From Xanthomonas dyei (lineage in GTDB: Bacteria; Pseudomonadota; Gammaproteobacteria; Xanthomonadales; Xanthomonadaceae): 64,000 bases of DNA. Below, one piece after another: positions 8,480-17,069 of this stretch. The position numbers and the translations under genes are program-made. The notes beneath the pieces are model-generated. The model was not told where the DNA came from, searched no databases, and saw nothing but the letters and a program-made list of their open reading frames with translations. The number at the start of each line of letters is the position of its first letter. Position 1 is the stretch's first letter. The stretch is taken from positions 1 to 64,000 of the forward strand of contig NZ_MDEE01000009.1 in the NCBI RefSeq assembly GCF_002939865.1. Reading direction: 5' to 3'.

Positions 8480-9931
8480 ATGAAAAAACGCAATCTCGCC
8501 ACCGTCCTGTGCGCCCTCAGCGCGACCGCCAGCGGCAGCACGCTGGCCGCCGAGCTGGAGTTGTACGTCGACCGCAAGACCAAGCAGATCTTTGCCGAGC
8601 CGGCACCCGGGCGCGACAAGCTGGGCACCTTCGTGCAGGTGGACGAAAACGGCAAGCTGCCCGCCTCGGCGATGCCTGCCGCGCCGGCACAGGCCCTGCC
8701 ACCGGCACCTGGCGCAACCGTGCCGGCCGACACCGCCATCGCACAGGCCGCCCCTGCACCGGCGCCAGCCGCCGCACCGGCCAAGGCCGGCGATGTCGGC
8801 AAGAAGTGGTACGACAAGCTGAGCCTGCGCGGCTACACCCAGATCCGCTACAACCAGGGCATTGGCGGCGATGCGCAAGACTTGCGTGCGCCGGGCGATC
8901 GCTTCATCGGCAACGACCAGAGCCTGGGCATCCGGCGTGCGCGCCTGGTGCTGAGCGGCGATCTCAACGAACACGTGTCGCTGTATTTCCAGCCGGATTT
9001 TGCGAGCACGCCGACCGGCTCCACCACCTCCAACTTCGCGCAGCTGCGCGATGCGTACGCCGATATCTTTTTCGACAAGAAGCGCGAATACCGCGTGCGT
9101 GTGGGCCAGTCGAAGATGCCGTACGGCTGGGAAAACCTGCAGTCCAGCCAGAACCGCCTCACCCTGGATCGCGCCGATGCGCTTAACTCCGGCCTGCGCG
9201 ACGAACGCGATATCGGTGCGGTGTTTTATTACAGCCCCACCGTGGCCAAGGGCCGCTTCCAGGACCTGGTCAAATCCGGTCTGAAGGGCTCGGGCGATTA
9301 CGGTGTATTGGGCGCAGGCGTGTACAACGGCCAGGGCGCCAACCGCGCCGAGCGTAACGACGGCATGCATGCGGTGGTGCATGCCACCTACCCGTTCAAG
9401 TTCGCCAACGGCCAGTATCTGGAAGTGGGTGCCGATGCCTACAGCGGGCGCTTCGTGCCGACCGCTGCGGCGGTGAATATCGGCGGCCGCAGTTTCACCC
9501 CGGCGATCACCGACCCCAATGGCTATACCGACCAGCGCGTTGCTGCGCACGTCATCTACTACCCGCAGCCGTTCGGCTTGCAGGCCGAGTGGACGGTGGG
9601 CCGCGGCCCGGAGCTGGATATGGCGCAGCGCCGCATCCGCACCCGCTCGCTGAGCGGCGGGTATGTGCAGGCGATGTTCAAGCACGACTTCACCTACGGC
9701 ACCTTGCTGCCGTACCTGAAATGGCAGACCTACCGCGGCGGCTCCAAGTTCGACACCAATGCGCCGCGCATGCGTCTGGACGAAGTGGAAGCCGGCGTCG
9801 AATGGCAGCCGATGGACGCGCTGGAACTGGTGTTTGCTTATTCGAAGATGAAGCGCACCGACGTCACCACGGCGCCGTATCCGGTGGTGGAAGGCGATCT
9901 GCTGCGTCTGCAGTTACAGGTCAACTACTGA
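8480..9931 (+). CDS. Phosphate-selective porin O/P family outer-membrane channel
   Basis: 483 aa. Signal peptide MKKRNLATVLCALSATASGSTLAA, then a periplasmic stretch rich in Ala-Pro (residues about 60-105) and a beta-barrel with the OprO/OprP pattern: LSLRGYTQIRYNQ, IRRARLVLSGDL, YFQPDFA, AYADIFF, VRVGQSKMPYGWENLQSSQNR, YYPQPFGLQAEW. The last residues LLRLQLQVNY end in an aromatic after alternating hydrophobics, the barrel-assembly signal. It should carry phosphate or pyrophosphate across the outer membrane. Start ATG 8480 is chosen over GTG 8474 for the signal peptide. A Pho-box-like sequence precedes it and a strong hairpin follows. Confidence 0.88.
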   Translation: MKKRNLATVLCALSATASGSTLAAELELYVDRKTKQIFAEPAPGRDKLGTFVQVDENGKLPASAMPAAPAQALPPAPGATVPADTAIAQAAPAPAPAAAPAKAGDVGKKWYDKLSLRGYTQIRYNQGIGGDAQDLRAPGDRFIGNDQSLGIRRARLVLSGDLNEHVSLYFQPDFASTPTGSTTSNFAQLRDAYADIFFDKKREYRVRVGQSKMPYGWENLQSSQNRLTLDRADALNSGLRDERDIGAVFYYSPTVAKGRFQDLVKSGLKGSGDYGVLGAGVYNGQGANRAERNDGMHAVVHATYPFKFANGQYLEVGADAYSGRFVPTAAAVNIGGRSFTPAITDPNGYTDQRVAAHVIYYPQPFGLQAEWTVGRGPELDMAQRRIRTRSLSGGYVQAMFKHDFTYGTLLPYLKWQTYRGGSKFDTNAPRMRLDEVEAGVEWQPMDALELVFAYSKMKRTDVTTAPYPVVEGDLLRLQLQVNY

Positions 9932-10004
9932 GGCACGCCACGCGGCCTGCATCGCGCGCAACACCGCAGCAGTGGGCGTGATGCAACGCTGCAGTACTAC
10001 GACT

Positions 10005-10035
10005 GCAAACGCCCCGCCCTGTGCGGGGCGTTTGC
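10005..10035 (+). terminator. Strong hairpin after porin gene
   Basis: GCAAACGCCCCGC and its exact reverse complement are separated by CCTGT, a 13-bp perfect stem. It has no long T-run, as is common in this GC-rich background. Confidence 0.75.
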
Positions 10036-10337
10036 ATGACGACGCTGCGTGTTGTACGCCCCTGCAACGCGATGCCTGCACAACGTTGAGGGCAGTGGCG
10101 GTTGCTGCACGTCAAGGTATCGCGCTGCGCGCCCCTTCGTGCAGCAATGACAAGTCCATGCCACGGTGTAAGCCCTGTATTACTTTCGGCTGTCCGTTTC
10201 TGTCAGGCTGGTGCAAGCGCGGATCGTGCGCCATTGCATGCGCTGCGATGCCCGGCCGTCAAGGCATCGCGGCGTGCCTGTCTGCCACTGAGCTGCGCAT
10301 CGCAGCCACGCCCTGTCGCCTATCGCCGGATTAGCAG
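10036..10337. other. Intergenic, no gene seen
   Basis: About 300 bases between the porin terminator and the end of the HxlR gene; no coding or structural signal recognised. Confidence 0.5.
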
Positions 10338-10709
10338 CTACGCGGTCTCGCGGTCGAAGGTTTCCCGTGCTTTGGCGATGGCACGCTGATTGTCGAGCGT
10401 CCAGGCGCATAGCAATTGGATTGGCTCTTTCAGACGCAGGCCGAGCGGGGTGATGCGGTATTCCACCGCGATCGGCGAGCGCACGATCACCGTGCGCACG
10501 ATGATGCCGTTGCGCTCCAGCCGACGCAGGCACTGGGTCAAGGCTTTTTGCGACACGCCTTCGAGATTGCGCTTGATCGCGTTGAAACGCAGCGGCGTCA
10601 CCAGCAGGCAGGCCAACACCATCACCGACCATTTGTCCGCCAGTTGCTCCAACGTCTCACGGCCCGGGCAGTCGAATTTGAAGGCGGGTTGCGGCATCGC
10701 TGTGTGCAT
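10338..10709 (-). CDS. HxlR-family transcriptional regulator
   Basis: 123 aa, close to the minimal family size. Winged-helix core: CPGRETLEQLADKWSVMVL (Cys at residue 14), RFNAIKRNLEGVSQKALTQCLRRLERNG, EYRITPLGLRLKEPI. The Cys before the first helix is the likely redox or electrophile sensor. Divergent from a zinc-independent quinone reductase, which it probably controls; the layout repeats that at 6.2-7.7 kb but with an unrelated type of reductase. Confidence 0.87.
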   Translation of the reverse strand: MHTAMPQPAFKFDCPGRETLEQLADKWSVMVLACLLVTPLRFNAIKRNLEGVSQKALTQCLRRLERNGIIVRTVIVRSPIAVEYRITPLGLRLKEPIQLLCAWTLDNQRAIAKARETFDRETA

Positions 10710-10747
10710 TGCAAGTGTCTCGCGGGATACCTAGTGGATGAGTGGTG

Positions 10748-10763
10748 CCTGATTGACATCAGG
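10748..10763. promoter_or_regulatory. Candidate operator between HxlR and quinone reductase
   Basis: CCTGAT-TGAC-ATCAGG, a perfect 6-4-6 inverted repeat, 39 bases from the HxlR start and 138 from the reductase start. Confidence 0.4.
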
Positions 10764-10900
10764 TTTACAGAATATACCTTGTGATGCGTCCCGCGACGAC
10801 CGGCTGCACAGCCTCTCCCAGGGACAACATCTCCTGCCGACACTCTGGTTGCGGCAGGCGTCTCCGGCCACTCGGCCCCCTGACCCAGCGAGCATGCATC

Positions 10901-11884
10901 ATGAAGGCAGTACGGTTTCACCAGCACGGCGGCACCGACGTGCTGGTCTATGAAGACGTTCCGCAGCCGCAGCCCGGCAATGGCGAAGTGCTGATCAAGA
11001 TCGAAGCGGTCGGCCTGAACTTTGCCGACGTCATGCGTCGGCGCGGCGATTACATCGAGGCGTCGCCCCTGCCGTACACCCTCGGGATCGAGGTGGCCGG
11101 CACGATCGCCGCACTCGGCGAAGGTGTCACCGGGCTGGACGTGGGAATGGCGGTGCTGGCCACGCCGGGCGTGGGCGGCTATGCGCAGTACATCGCCTTC
11201 CCCGCCGCGCTGGTGGTGCCGTTGCCGCCGGGCGTGAGCGCGGTGCAGGCCGCCGCAGTGGTCGCGCACGGGCTCACTGCCGGTATCGCGTTGCGGCATG
11301 CTGCGCGGCTGGCACCGGGCGAGACGGTGTTGATCGAAGCGGCGGCCGGCGGCGTGGGTTCGTTCGCGGTACAACTGGCCAAGCTGTACGGCGCCGGCAA
11401 GGTCATCGCCGCGGCCAGTTCGCCGGAAAAACGCGCACTGGCCGAACGCCTGGGCGCCGATGCCTCCGTGGACTACACCGCACCCGGCTGGTCCGAGCAG
11501 GTGCTGGCATTGACCGATGGACGCGGCGTGGATGTCATTCTGGAAAGTGCCGGCGGCGACAATGTCGGCGAAGGGCTGGCGGCACTGGCACCGTTCGGGC
11601 GCATGGTGTTTCTGGGCCAGTCCAGCGGCAAGACCGCATTGATCGACCCGTGGCAGCTCACGCTGAAGAACCACACGGTGACCAGCTTCTACATCGGCGG
11701 CTATCAGACCCAGCCCGGGCTAATGCAGGAGGTGCTGGGCGAGATCATGGGCTTCATCATGACCGGCAAGCTGGCCCCGCAGATCGGCACGGTGTTGCCG
11801 CTGGCGCAGGCCGCGCAGGCGCACCAATTGCTGGAAAGCCGCCAGACCACCGGCAAGGTCGTGCTGGAGCCCTGGGCCGAGTAA
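10901..11884 (+). CDS. MDR-family quinone oxidoreductase (NADPH)
   Basis: 327 aa, the usual length of zeta-crystallin-like quinone reductases. GroES-like N-terminal half (GNGEVLIKIEAVGLNFADVMRR), then the nucleotide-binding motif AAAGGVGSFAVQLAK near residue 148, and the C-terminal QTTGKVVLEP. The catalytic-zinc cysteines of alcohol dehydrogenases are absent, as expected for this subfamily. It reduces quinones or enones with NADPH in the cytoplasm. The start at ATG 10901 gives MKAVRF, the family's normal beginning. Under probable control of the divergent HxlR protein. Confidence 0.9.
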   Translation: MKAVRFHQHGGTDVLVYEDVPQPQPGNGEVLIKIEAVGLNFADVMRRRGDYIEASPLPYTLGIEVAGTIAALGEGVTGLDVGMAVLATPGVGGYAQYIAFPAALVVPLPPGVSAVQAAAVVAHGLTAGIALRHAARLAPGETVLIEAAAGGVGSFAVQLAKLYGAGKVIAAASSPEKRALAERLGADASVDYTAPGWSEQVLALTDGRGVDVILESAGGDNVGEGLAALAPFGRMVFLGQSSGKTALIDPWQLTLKNHTVTSFYIGGYQTQPGLMQEVLGEIMGFIMTGKLAPQIGTVLPLAQAAQAHQLLESRQTTGKVVLEPWAE

Positions 11885-12598
11885 CCGCGGCGGGTACAAC
11901 GACCGCCCCGTTGACCGGCTGCGGTCGCAGTCGATGGGCAGCGCATCAAACGACCTCCCCGAGGCGGCAGCCGGCCCTGGCATCGATTGCGCGCCTGGAT
12001 GGAACTGAAGGAGGGGCGGCCACCACAGCGGCGGCCCGCCCCTGCGACACCGGCAGCGTCCGTCGATGGCAGTCGCTGCCGGTGTTGCGGATGACGACGA
12101 AGCAAAGACGCACGTTCGCATGCAGCGCCACGCGATAGCGCTGCGGCGAGTGCGGGATCATCGCGCTGCGGCCACGCATACCGTGCGCAACCCGGCTGCA
12201 TCTACAGTGCAACGGTAGCCGTTGCGCGACCTCGCAGCAGACAACGACAGCCCGAGTGCTACGCGTCGTCGGCGCAGGCGGCGTGTGCCTTCAAAGCGAC
12301 ACGCACGCGCCTCAGTCGGCGGTGCCTGGCATCGTGTGTCGGCGTGCCGCTTCGGCACCCCTCCGGCGCCTTCGCAACCGGCTCTGCCACACCGTTTGTC
12401 AAAGCGGCCGCGACCGCCTTTTCATCCCTGACGCTCTTCCCGCCTCGCCCTCGCCCTGCGCTCCTGTGTCCATTGCCTGGGCGCCGCCGCGCGTCCACGA
12501 TCACTGGTCAGAACCGCGTCACCGGTGCGTGTGGCATGCTCATACATCGCTGGTCTGGCGGTCGGCAACGATCCTGTGCCAACGGTCTATTGCACGGC
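11885..12598. other. Long intergenic region, no gene supported
   Basis: About 700 bases. Long open frames exist on both strands but they read as Arg/Pro/Ala-rich shadow translations without start signals or family features. The region ends at the first attC-like site and may contain a decayed cassette. Confidence 0.45.
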
Positions 12599-12658
12599 CT
12601 TTTGATTCTTCATTCAGGCCGATCCGCTTCGCGGTGCGGCCTTGCTCGGGCCTCGGAC
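12599..12658 (+). other. attC-like site 1 of cassette run
   Basis: TTCATTCAGGCCGATCCGC is the left attC arm and GCGGTGCGGCCTTGCTCGGG the right arm. CAGGCCG and CCGC pair with GCGG and CGGCCT. This matches the usual TTCATTCAAGCCGA...GCGGCTTAACTCAGGCGTT layout, with decay of the outer boxes. Confidence 0.6.
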
Positions 12659-12673
12659 TTCACGGCAGGCAGC

Positions 12674-13069
12674 ATGGCGACCAACAAGACACTCGCAACG
12701 TTCGACGACATCTTGTCCATTGCAAAACCGGAGCCGCGCCTGGTTTGCGAGTCGTTGCGCAGCACGATCGTTTCGCTGCACAGCGAGGTTGTCGAGCTTG
12801 CATGGCCAAAACTCAAAATCATCAGCTTCGGCATTGGCCCCAGGAAGATGACCGATCACTATGCCTATATCTCGGTCCACGACGCCTACGTCAACCTGGG
12901 TTTCTATCATGGCACCTCGCTTGCGGATCCGCACGGCATCATGCAAGGGACCGGCAAGACACTACGCCATGTCAAGGTTCGAGCTGTCTCGACGAGCAAC
13001 AGTGCGCCCGTCATCGAGCTACTGCAGTTGGCGATCGCCGATCGCAAGCGGCATGCACATCGCGCCTGA
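12674..13069 (+). CDS. DUF1801-like small protein, cassette gene
   Basis: 131 aa. A KPEPRLVCESLRSTI helix followed by HSEVVELAWPKLKIISFGIG and a beta region HYAYISVHDAYVNLGFYHG, then GTGKTLRHVKV: this is the layout of DUF1801/YdhG-like proteins, a fold that often binds small ligands. No catalytic role is established. The frame is open far upstream, but ATG 12674 lies just after an attC-like site and starts the conserved part. Cytoplasmic. Confidence in the family is moderate. Confidence 0.7.
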   Translation: MATNKTLATFDDILSIAKPEPRLVCESLRSTIVSLHSEVVELAWPKLKIISFGIGPRKMTDHYAYISVHDAYVNLGFYHGTSLADPHGIMQGTGKTLRHVKVRAVSTSNSAPVIELLQLAIADRKRHAHRA

Positions 13070-13189
13070 CCAGCCGCATGGGCAGACGGGAGCGAATCGG
13101 CGCGGCACGGCTGCGCGCGAACACGCGGCAACGATCGCCTGGCCAGTGCTTGAGTTTTGCAGTTCATCCCTGCCAACCGCGGGACTGAG

Positions 13190-13243
13190 CACGCATTCAA
13201 GCCGGCGTCGCCTCGCGCGCAGGCTGACATCCGACGGCCGGTA
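13190..13243 (+). other. attC-like site 2 of cassette run
   Basis: GCATTCAAGCCGGCGTCGC pairs with GCGCGCAGGCTGACATCC; the left arm carries one extra A in AAGCC opposite GGCT, the unpaired base typical of attC arms. Outer R boxes are degraded. Confidence 0.6.
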
Positions 13244-13269
13244 TACACAGGCATCTGAGAGGTGAAATC

Positions 13270-13902
13270 ATGAGCAAGGTATTCGTCAGCATCGGCCTTA
13301 GCCTTGATGGCTACATGGCGCCGGAGGGCATGACCATGGACGACCCCGAGCACAAGAACTGGGGAGCCAAGTGGGGCGCGATGATGGGTTGGCTGATCAC
13401 AACGCAGTACTTCCGCGAGAACGTACTCAAGCTTGCATCAGGTGGTGACACCGGCCCGGTCAACGACCTGGTCCGCAGCACCTTCGCGCGTATCGGCGCC
13501 AACATCATGGGCAAGCGGATGTTCGACCAAGGCGAGGTTGCCTGGCCAGAGGAGGCTCCGTTCCACACACCGGTCTACGTGCTGACCCACGAGAAACGCG
13601 AGCCCTGGGTGCGCCCCGGCGGCACGACCTTCCACTTCATCAACGACGGGCCGGAACATGCGCTGGAACTGGCTCGCGAATCGGCTGGCAGCCGTGATGT
13701 CCGGATTGCCGGTGGAGCGGATCTGATCCAGCAGTATCTGAGCTTGGGCGTTGTCGACGAGCTGGAGATTGCGTTGGCACCGGTCTTATTCGGCAGCGGA
13801 CGACGTCTGTTCGAACACCTTGGCGAGCCCGCGACACAATTTCGTATCGACAAGGTTCTTAATGGGCCTGCGGCCACCCACCTGCGCTATGTGCGGCAGT
13901 GA
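13270..13902 (+). CDS. Dihydrofolate reductase/RibD C-terminal family protein, cassette gene
   Basis: 210 aa. MSKVFVSIGLSLDGYMA is the hallmark start of the RibD-C/DHFR-like group; GANIMGKRMFDQGE, PVYVLTHEKREPW, VRIAGGADLIQQYL (NADPH-binding loop) and LAPVLFGSGRRLFEHL follow in order. Such proteins use NADPH, but most stand-alone members have no known substrate, and folate reduction is not implied. Start ATG 13270 with GAGGTG seven bases before. Flanked on both sides by attC-like sites. The family is frequent in mobile and accessory DNA. Confidence 0.85.
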   Translation: MSKVFVSIGLSLDGYMAPEGMTMDDPEHKNWGAKWGAMMGWLITTQYFRENVLKLASGGDTGPVNDLVRSTFARIGANIMGKRMFDQGEVAWPEEAPFHTPVYVLTHEKREPWVRPGGTTFHFINDGPEHALELARESAGSRDVRIAGGADLIQQYLSLGVVDELEIALAPVLFGSGRRLFEHLGEPATQFRIDKVLNGPAATHLRYVRQ

Positions 13903-13907
13903 GCTGA

Positions 13908-13968
13908 GGCCTACTCATCCATCAGGCAGGAGGCCAACGCGCGCCTTATGCCAAACATTCGACCTGCA
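13908..13968 (+). other. attC-like site 3 of cassette run (weak)
   Basis: AGGCCTACTCATCCATCAGGC aligns with the left half AGGCCTAACAATTCATTCAAGCC, and GCGCGCCTTATGCC partly with the right half. The least conserved of the five; its call leans on its position exactly between two cassette-type genes. Confidence 0.4.
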
Positions 13969-13979
13969 GGAGTACGTTC

Positions 13980-14387
13980 ATGGGTTGCTGGGGCATCGGT
14001 TCTTTTGACAACGACACTGCTGCGGATTGGGTATGCGACCTCACCGAGGCCGGCGACCTGTCGCTCGTTCGCGAGGCAATTGCAGCAGTCCTTGCCACCG
14101 ATAGCGATGTGGATTCGACGGATGCAACCACTGCGCTGGCGGCCATTGAGGTGATCGTTGCGGCCTTGGGACGCCCCACCGCTGAGGCCCTGGATGAGCC
14201 GGATGTCGTGGAATGGATCGACAGGGTAAAGCCGCTACCCGACGCTCAATTGACCAGCGACGCTGCGCAGGCGATTGATCGCATTCTTGGACCAACCTCG
14301 GAGTTGCGCGAGCTGTGGGAGGACACCGATGACTTCAACGAGTGGCAAGCGGAAGTGCGTGGTTTACGATCACGGCTGCAGATCTGA
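13980..14387 (+). CDS. DUF4259 family protein, cassette gene
   Basis: 135 aa. MGCWGIGSFDNDTAADWVCDL is the diagnostic start of DUF4259; the rest is helical and acidic, with ALAAIEVIVAALG and a C-terminal ELREL...W helix. Members are small cytoplasmic proteins of unknown function, often near toxin or stress genes. GCAGGAG seven bases upstream of ATG 13980 is a good ribosome site. The attC-like site downstream overlaps the stop codon, so this unit is gene plus recombination site with almost no spare DNA, as in integron cassettes. Confidence 0.85.
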   Translation: MGCWGIGSFDNDTAADWVCDLTEAGDLSLVREAIAAVLATDSDVDSTDATTALAAIEVIVAALGRPTAEALDEPDVVEWIDRVKPLPDAQLTSDAAQAIDRILGPTSELRELWEDTDDFNEWQAEVRGLRSRLQI

Positions 14388-14443
14388 CGATTCATTCAAT
14401 CCGATGCCGCCTCACAGCGCGACTTCATTCATTCTTTAAGCCG
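14384..14443 (+). other. attC-like site 4 of cassette run
   Basis: TGACGATTCATTCAATCCGATGCCGC is an excellent left half; GCGCGACTTCATTCATTC follows in the right-half position. The next start codon is two bases past the site. Confidence 0.6.
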
Positions 14444-14445
14444 CC

Positions 14446-14832
14446 ATGCGACATCTTCCCATCCTTGATATTCCAGCCACGTTTCGTCGAGGCAAGTCCG
14501 TTGAGCAGTTCCTTGGGCGCAGCCCTCTGCATCCGGACTACATTCGCCATATCGAGTTGCGGCCCGTTGATGGATCGGTGCAGATTTGGGTGTATGACGT
14601 CCAGGACATCGGCAGAGAGCAATACACCGATCTGTATGACTTTCCATATCTAGCGCCAGAGGATCTTGATGCTGCGGCAGCCACGTTCCAGGCTCCCAAC
14701 GAAGCTATTGCATATGCAGAGACGTCACTGGTGGCCCATCCACACCGCTGGGTCAACCTGGGCGTTGCCGAGTCCGAGTATCTTGAATACATCCGGGCGG
14801 GTAGGCCGGCGGTTTGGCCGGAGATGGCATAA
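14446..14832 (+). CDS. Hypothetical cassette protein, 128 aa
   Basis: Family not recognised. Two features stand out: FLGRSPLHPDYIRHIELRP with a beta pattern (VQIWVYDVQDIG), and an acidic helical second half with many aromatic residues (ESEYLEYIRAG). No signal peptide. ATG 14446 begins directly after an attC-like site, and another attC-like site starts at the stop codon, so the unit has the compact gene-attC shape of a cassette. The single-letter pattern suggests a small soluble mixed alpha/beta protein; function unknown. Confidence 0.7.
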   Translation: MRHLPILDIPATFRRGKSVEQFLGRSPLHPDYIRHIELRPVDGSVQIWVYDVQDIGREQYTDLYDFPYLAPEDLDAAAATFQAPNEAIAYAETSLVAHPHRWVNLGVAESEYLEYIRAGRPAVWPEMA

Positions 14833-14888
14833 GAATTCATTCAAGCCGAAGCTGCTTAGCGAGTCCACCGGGTTCACCGGCTAGCCGC
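14830..14888 (+). other. attC-like site 5, end of cassette run
   Basis: TAAGAATTCATTCAAGCCGA is a near-perfect left half; the central AGCTGCTTAGCGAG and a decayed right arm GGGTTCACCGGCTAG follow. The left half begins in the stop codon of the preceding gene. Confidence 0.65.
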
Positions 14889-14901
14889 GCACATAGCGCA
14901 G

Positions 14902-14943
14902 ACGCAAACGGGGTGAGCACACTGCCCACCACGTTTGCGTTTA
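14902..14943. terminator. Hairpin between convergent genes
   Basis: ACGCAAACG (14902-14910) pairs with CGTTTGCGT (14932-14940), extended inward by GGGTG/CACC pairing, and is followed by TTTAAAA. It can end both the cassette run and the opposing oxidoreductase operon. Confidence 0.6.
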
Positions 14944-14997
14944 AAAGCACGGCTTTATCGCTGTCACCGATAAGGCAGCCCCACGCGACCGCCGCTG

Positions 14998-15996
14998 CTA
15001 CAGCGTGACCACGACCTTGCCTTTGACGCGGCCGCTGTCGACATGCGCCAGTGCTTCTTGCGCACGTGCGAGCGGATATACCGTATCGATCACCGGGCGT
15101 AGCACGCCGCTGTCGAGCAAGCCCGCCAACGTGCGCAGCTGCGGGCCATCGCCGCGCATGAACAGGAAGGTGTACGACACCTGCCGCTGCCTGGCCTGCG
15201 CGCGCACCTTGCGGCTGAGCAGGCGCATTACCAGCCTGAGCAGGAACGCCAGGCCGAGTTGCTGCGCAAATGCCGGCGTGGGCGGGCCGGTCAGCGAAAT
15301 CAGTACACCGCCGGGCTTGAGCAGCTGCAGCGACTTGAGCAGCGTCGGCGTGTCCAGGTTGTGCAGCACCACATCGTAATCGCGCACCAGCGTCTGGAAA
15401 TCCTGCTGTTTGTAGTCGATCACCAGATCGGCACCCAACGATTTGACCAGCTCCACATTGGCAGTACTGGTGGTGGCGGCCACGTACGCTCCCAGATGCT
15501 TGGCCAGCTGGATCGCGATGGTGCCCACGCCGCCGGAGCCGGCATGGATCAACACCTTCTGCCCCGGCTTGAGCGCAGCGGTTTCCACCAGCGCCTGCCA
15601 GGCGGTCAGGCCGACCAGCGGAAATGACGCGGCGTCTTCCATGCTCAGGCTGGCCGGTTTGGGTGCGACTACTGCCGCATCGATCGCCACATACTCGGCC
15701 AGGGTGCCGATGCGGCCCGGTTCGATCTTGGCGAACACCGCATCGCCAACCGCGATGTCGCGCACTGCGGTGCCGACCTGTGTCACCACACCGGCCACGT
15801 CGTTACCCAGCACGAATGGCGTCTTGAACGGCAGCAGCATCTTGAATTCGCCATCGCGCACCTTGGCGTCCAATGGATTCAGGCTGGCGGCGCTGACCTT
15901 GATCAACACATCGTTGGGGCGCAGCTGCGGCATCGGCATCTCGCCGATGCGCACCGGGCCATGTTTCTTGTACTGGTCGACAATGACGGCTTTCAT
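14998..15996 (-). CDS. MDR-family NADP-dependent oxidoreductase
   Basis: 332 aa. GroES-like half with RPNDVLIKVSAASLNPLDAKVRDGE, then LVGLTAWQAL and the NADP-binding AGSGGVGTIAIQLAKHLG near residue 150, and a terminal GRVKGKVVVTL. The zinc-ligand pattern is missing, so this is a quinone/enone-reductase type MDR. Start ATG 15996 gives MKAVIVDQ; a second frame start at 16008 adds four residues without support. It follows the SDR gene by 58 bases on the same strand and is probably its operon partner, hence under the TetR protein upstream. Confidence 0.88.
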   Translation of the reverse strand: MKAVIVDQYKKHGPVRIGEMPMPQLRPNDVLIKVSAASLNPLDAKVRDGEFKMLLPFKTPFVLGNDVAGVVTQVGTAVRDIAVGDAVFAKIEPGRIGTLAEYVAIDAAVVAPKPASLSMEDAASFPLVGLTAWQALVETAALKPGQKVLIHAGSGGVGTIAIQLAKHLGAYVAATTSTANVELVKSLGADLVIDYKQQDFQTLVRDYDVVLHNLDTPTLLKSLQLLKPGGVLISLTGPPTPAFAQQLGLAFLLRLVMRLLSRKVRAQARQRQVSYTFLFMRGDGPQLRTLAGLLDSGVLRPVIDTVYPLARAQEALAHVDSGRVKGKVVVTL

Positions 15997-16054
15997 GCGT
16001 GTCCCCACCAGGCGCGTACCGCTATCTTGGCATCGGTGCGATCAATCCTGTGCA

Positions 16055-16909
16055 TCATGCGCGTGCTCCGGCAACATTCGAGCCGCGGGCTGGCGATGCG
16101 ACCTGATCCAGCTTGAATTCCTTGCGCAGCGCATTGCCGAGCATGCGGTTGGGCAACAGGCGACGCAGCAGGCTCATCTGTTTGGCCACCTTGCCGGCGG
16201 TGTAGCGCGCCTTCGGTTGCGGATCCTGCGCTGCTTTGAGCACGACCTCGGCCACCACGCTGGGCGCATCGGCCTTTTGCATCACCTGCGCGACGTGCGC
16301 GGCTAGATGCGCGCGCATATCACGGTAGATCTCCAACGGTGCGTCGGGCTGCAGCGCATTGGCGTCGAACGGCGTCCTGGTGTAGGCCGGCTCGATTACC
16401 GAGACCCGGATACCCCAATCGCGCAGTTCGTGATCCAGCGATTCGCTGTAACCCTCAACGGCATGCTTGCTGGCCACATACAGCGCGGTGTACGGAACCG
16501 GCACCAGGCCCAACACCGAGCCGATATTGAGGATGCGTCCACCGCCTTGCTTGCGCATCTGGCCGATCACCGCATTGGTCATGCGCACGGTGCCGAAGAA
16601 GTTGGTGTCGAACACTGACTGCGCCTGCGCGATGGAGCTTTCTTCTGCCGCGGCAGGCGCGACGCTGAAGCCGGCATTGTTGACCAACAGATCCAGGCGA
16701 CCTTCCTTGCGCAGCAAGGTATCGATGGCGGCGGCCACCGACGCGTCGCTGGTGACGTCCAGCGACAGCATCTGCACGCCGGGCGTGCTGGAGCGGCCAC
16801 CGCGGCGGCTGGTGCCATAGACGGTGTAGCCGGCCTTGGCCAGGTGGGCGGCGGTGGCTTCGCCGATGCCGGAGGAGGCTCCGGTCACGAGTGCGATCTT
16901 GCTGTTCAT
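16055..16909 (-). CDS. Classical short-chain dehydrogenase/reductase
   Basis: 284 aa. TGASSGIGEAT (cofactor), NNAG, the catalytic Ser in NIGSVLG, and YVASK (Tyr and Lys) are all present, so the enzyme should be active, probably with NADP (basic GTSRRGG after the second strand). Start ATG 16909. It is a paralogue of the SDR at 56.8 kb: YTVYGTSRRG, AAEESSI, GYSESLDHE and the C-terminal architecture are shared. A site resembling the TetR palindrome lies 113 bases upstream. Confidence 0.9.
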   Translation of the reverse strand: MNSKIALVTGASSGIGEATAAHLAKAGYTVYGTSRRGGRSSTPGVQMLSLDVTSDASVAAAIDTLLRKEGRLDLLVNNAGFSVAPAAAEESSIAQAQSVFDTNFFGTVRMTNAVIGQMRKQGGGRILNIGSVLGLVPVPYTALYVASKHAVEGYSESLDHELRDWGIRVSVIEPAYTRTPFDANALQPDAPLEIYRDMRAHLAAHVAQVMQKADAPSVVAEVVLKAAQDPQPKARYTAGKVAKQMSLLRRLLPNRMLGNALRKEFKLDQVASPARGSNVAGARA

Positions 16910-17021
16910 AGGTGCCTCTTTCTCGGGTAGTGGGTGGCGGCAAGCCATTGAAGTGCTGCCGTCGCACGCGGTGATGGTGGAGAGCCGCGGCTGCGGCGGA
17001 CTGCGATCTGTACGTCTAAAA

Positions 17022-17035
17022 TATTACGATCATCA
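17022..17035. promoter_or_regulatory. Candidate TetR operator upstream of SDR
   Basis: ATTACGATCATCAT matches 11 of 14 bases of the palindrome at the start of the tetR-type gene (ATGATGGTCATCAT), inside an AT-rich promoter-like stretch. Confidence 0.5.
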
Positions 17036-17069
17036 TATTTTTGAACAACGATCAACTTGTGCGTTTTGC

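Noticed and set aside
11885-12598. Possible genes before the cassette run
   Set aside because: All frames are Arg/Ala/Pro-rich, overlap each other and lack ribosome sites or family features.
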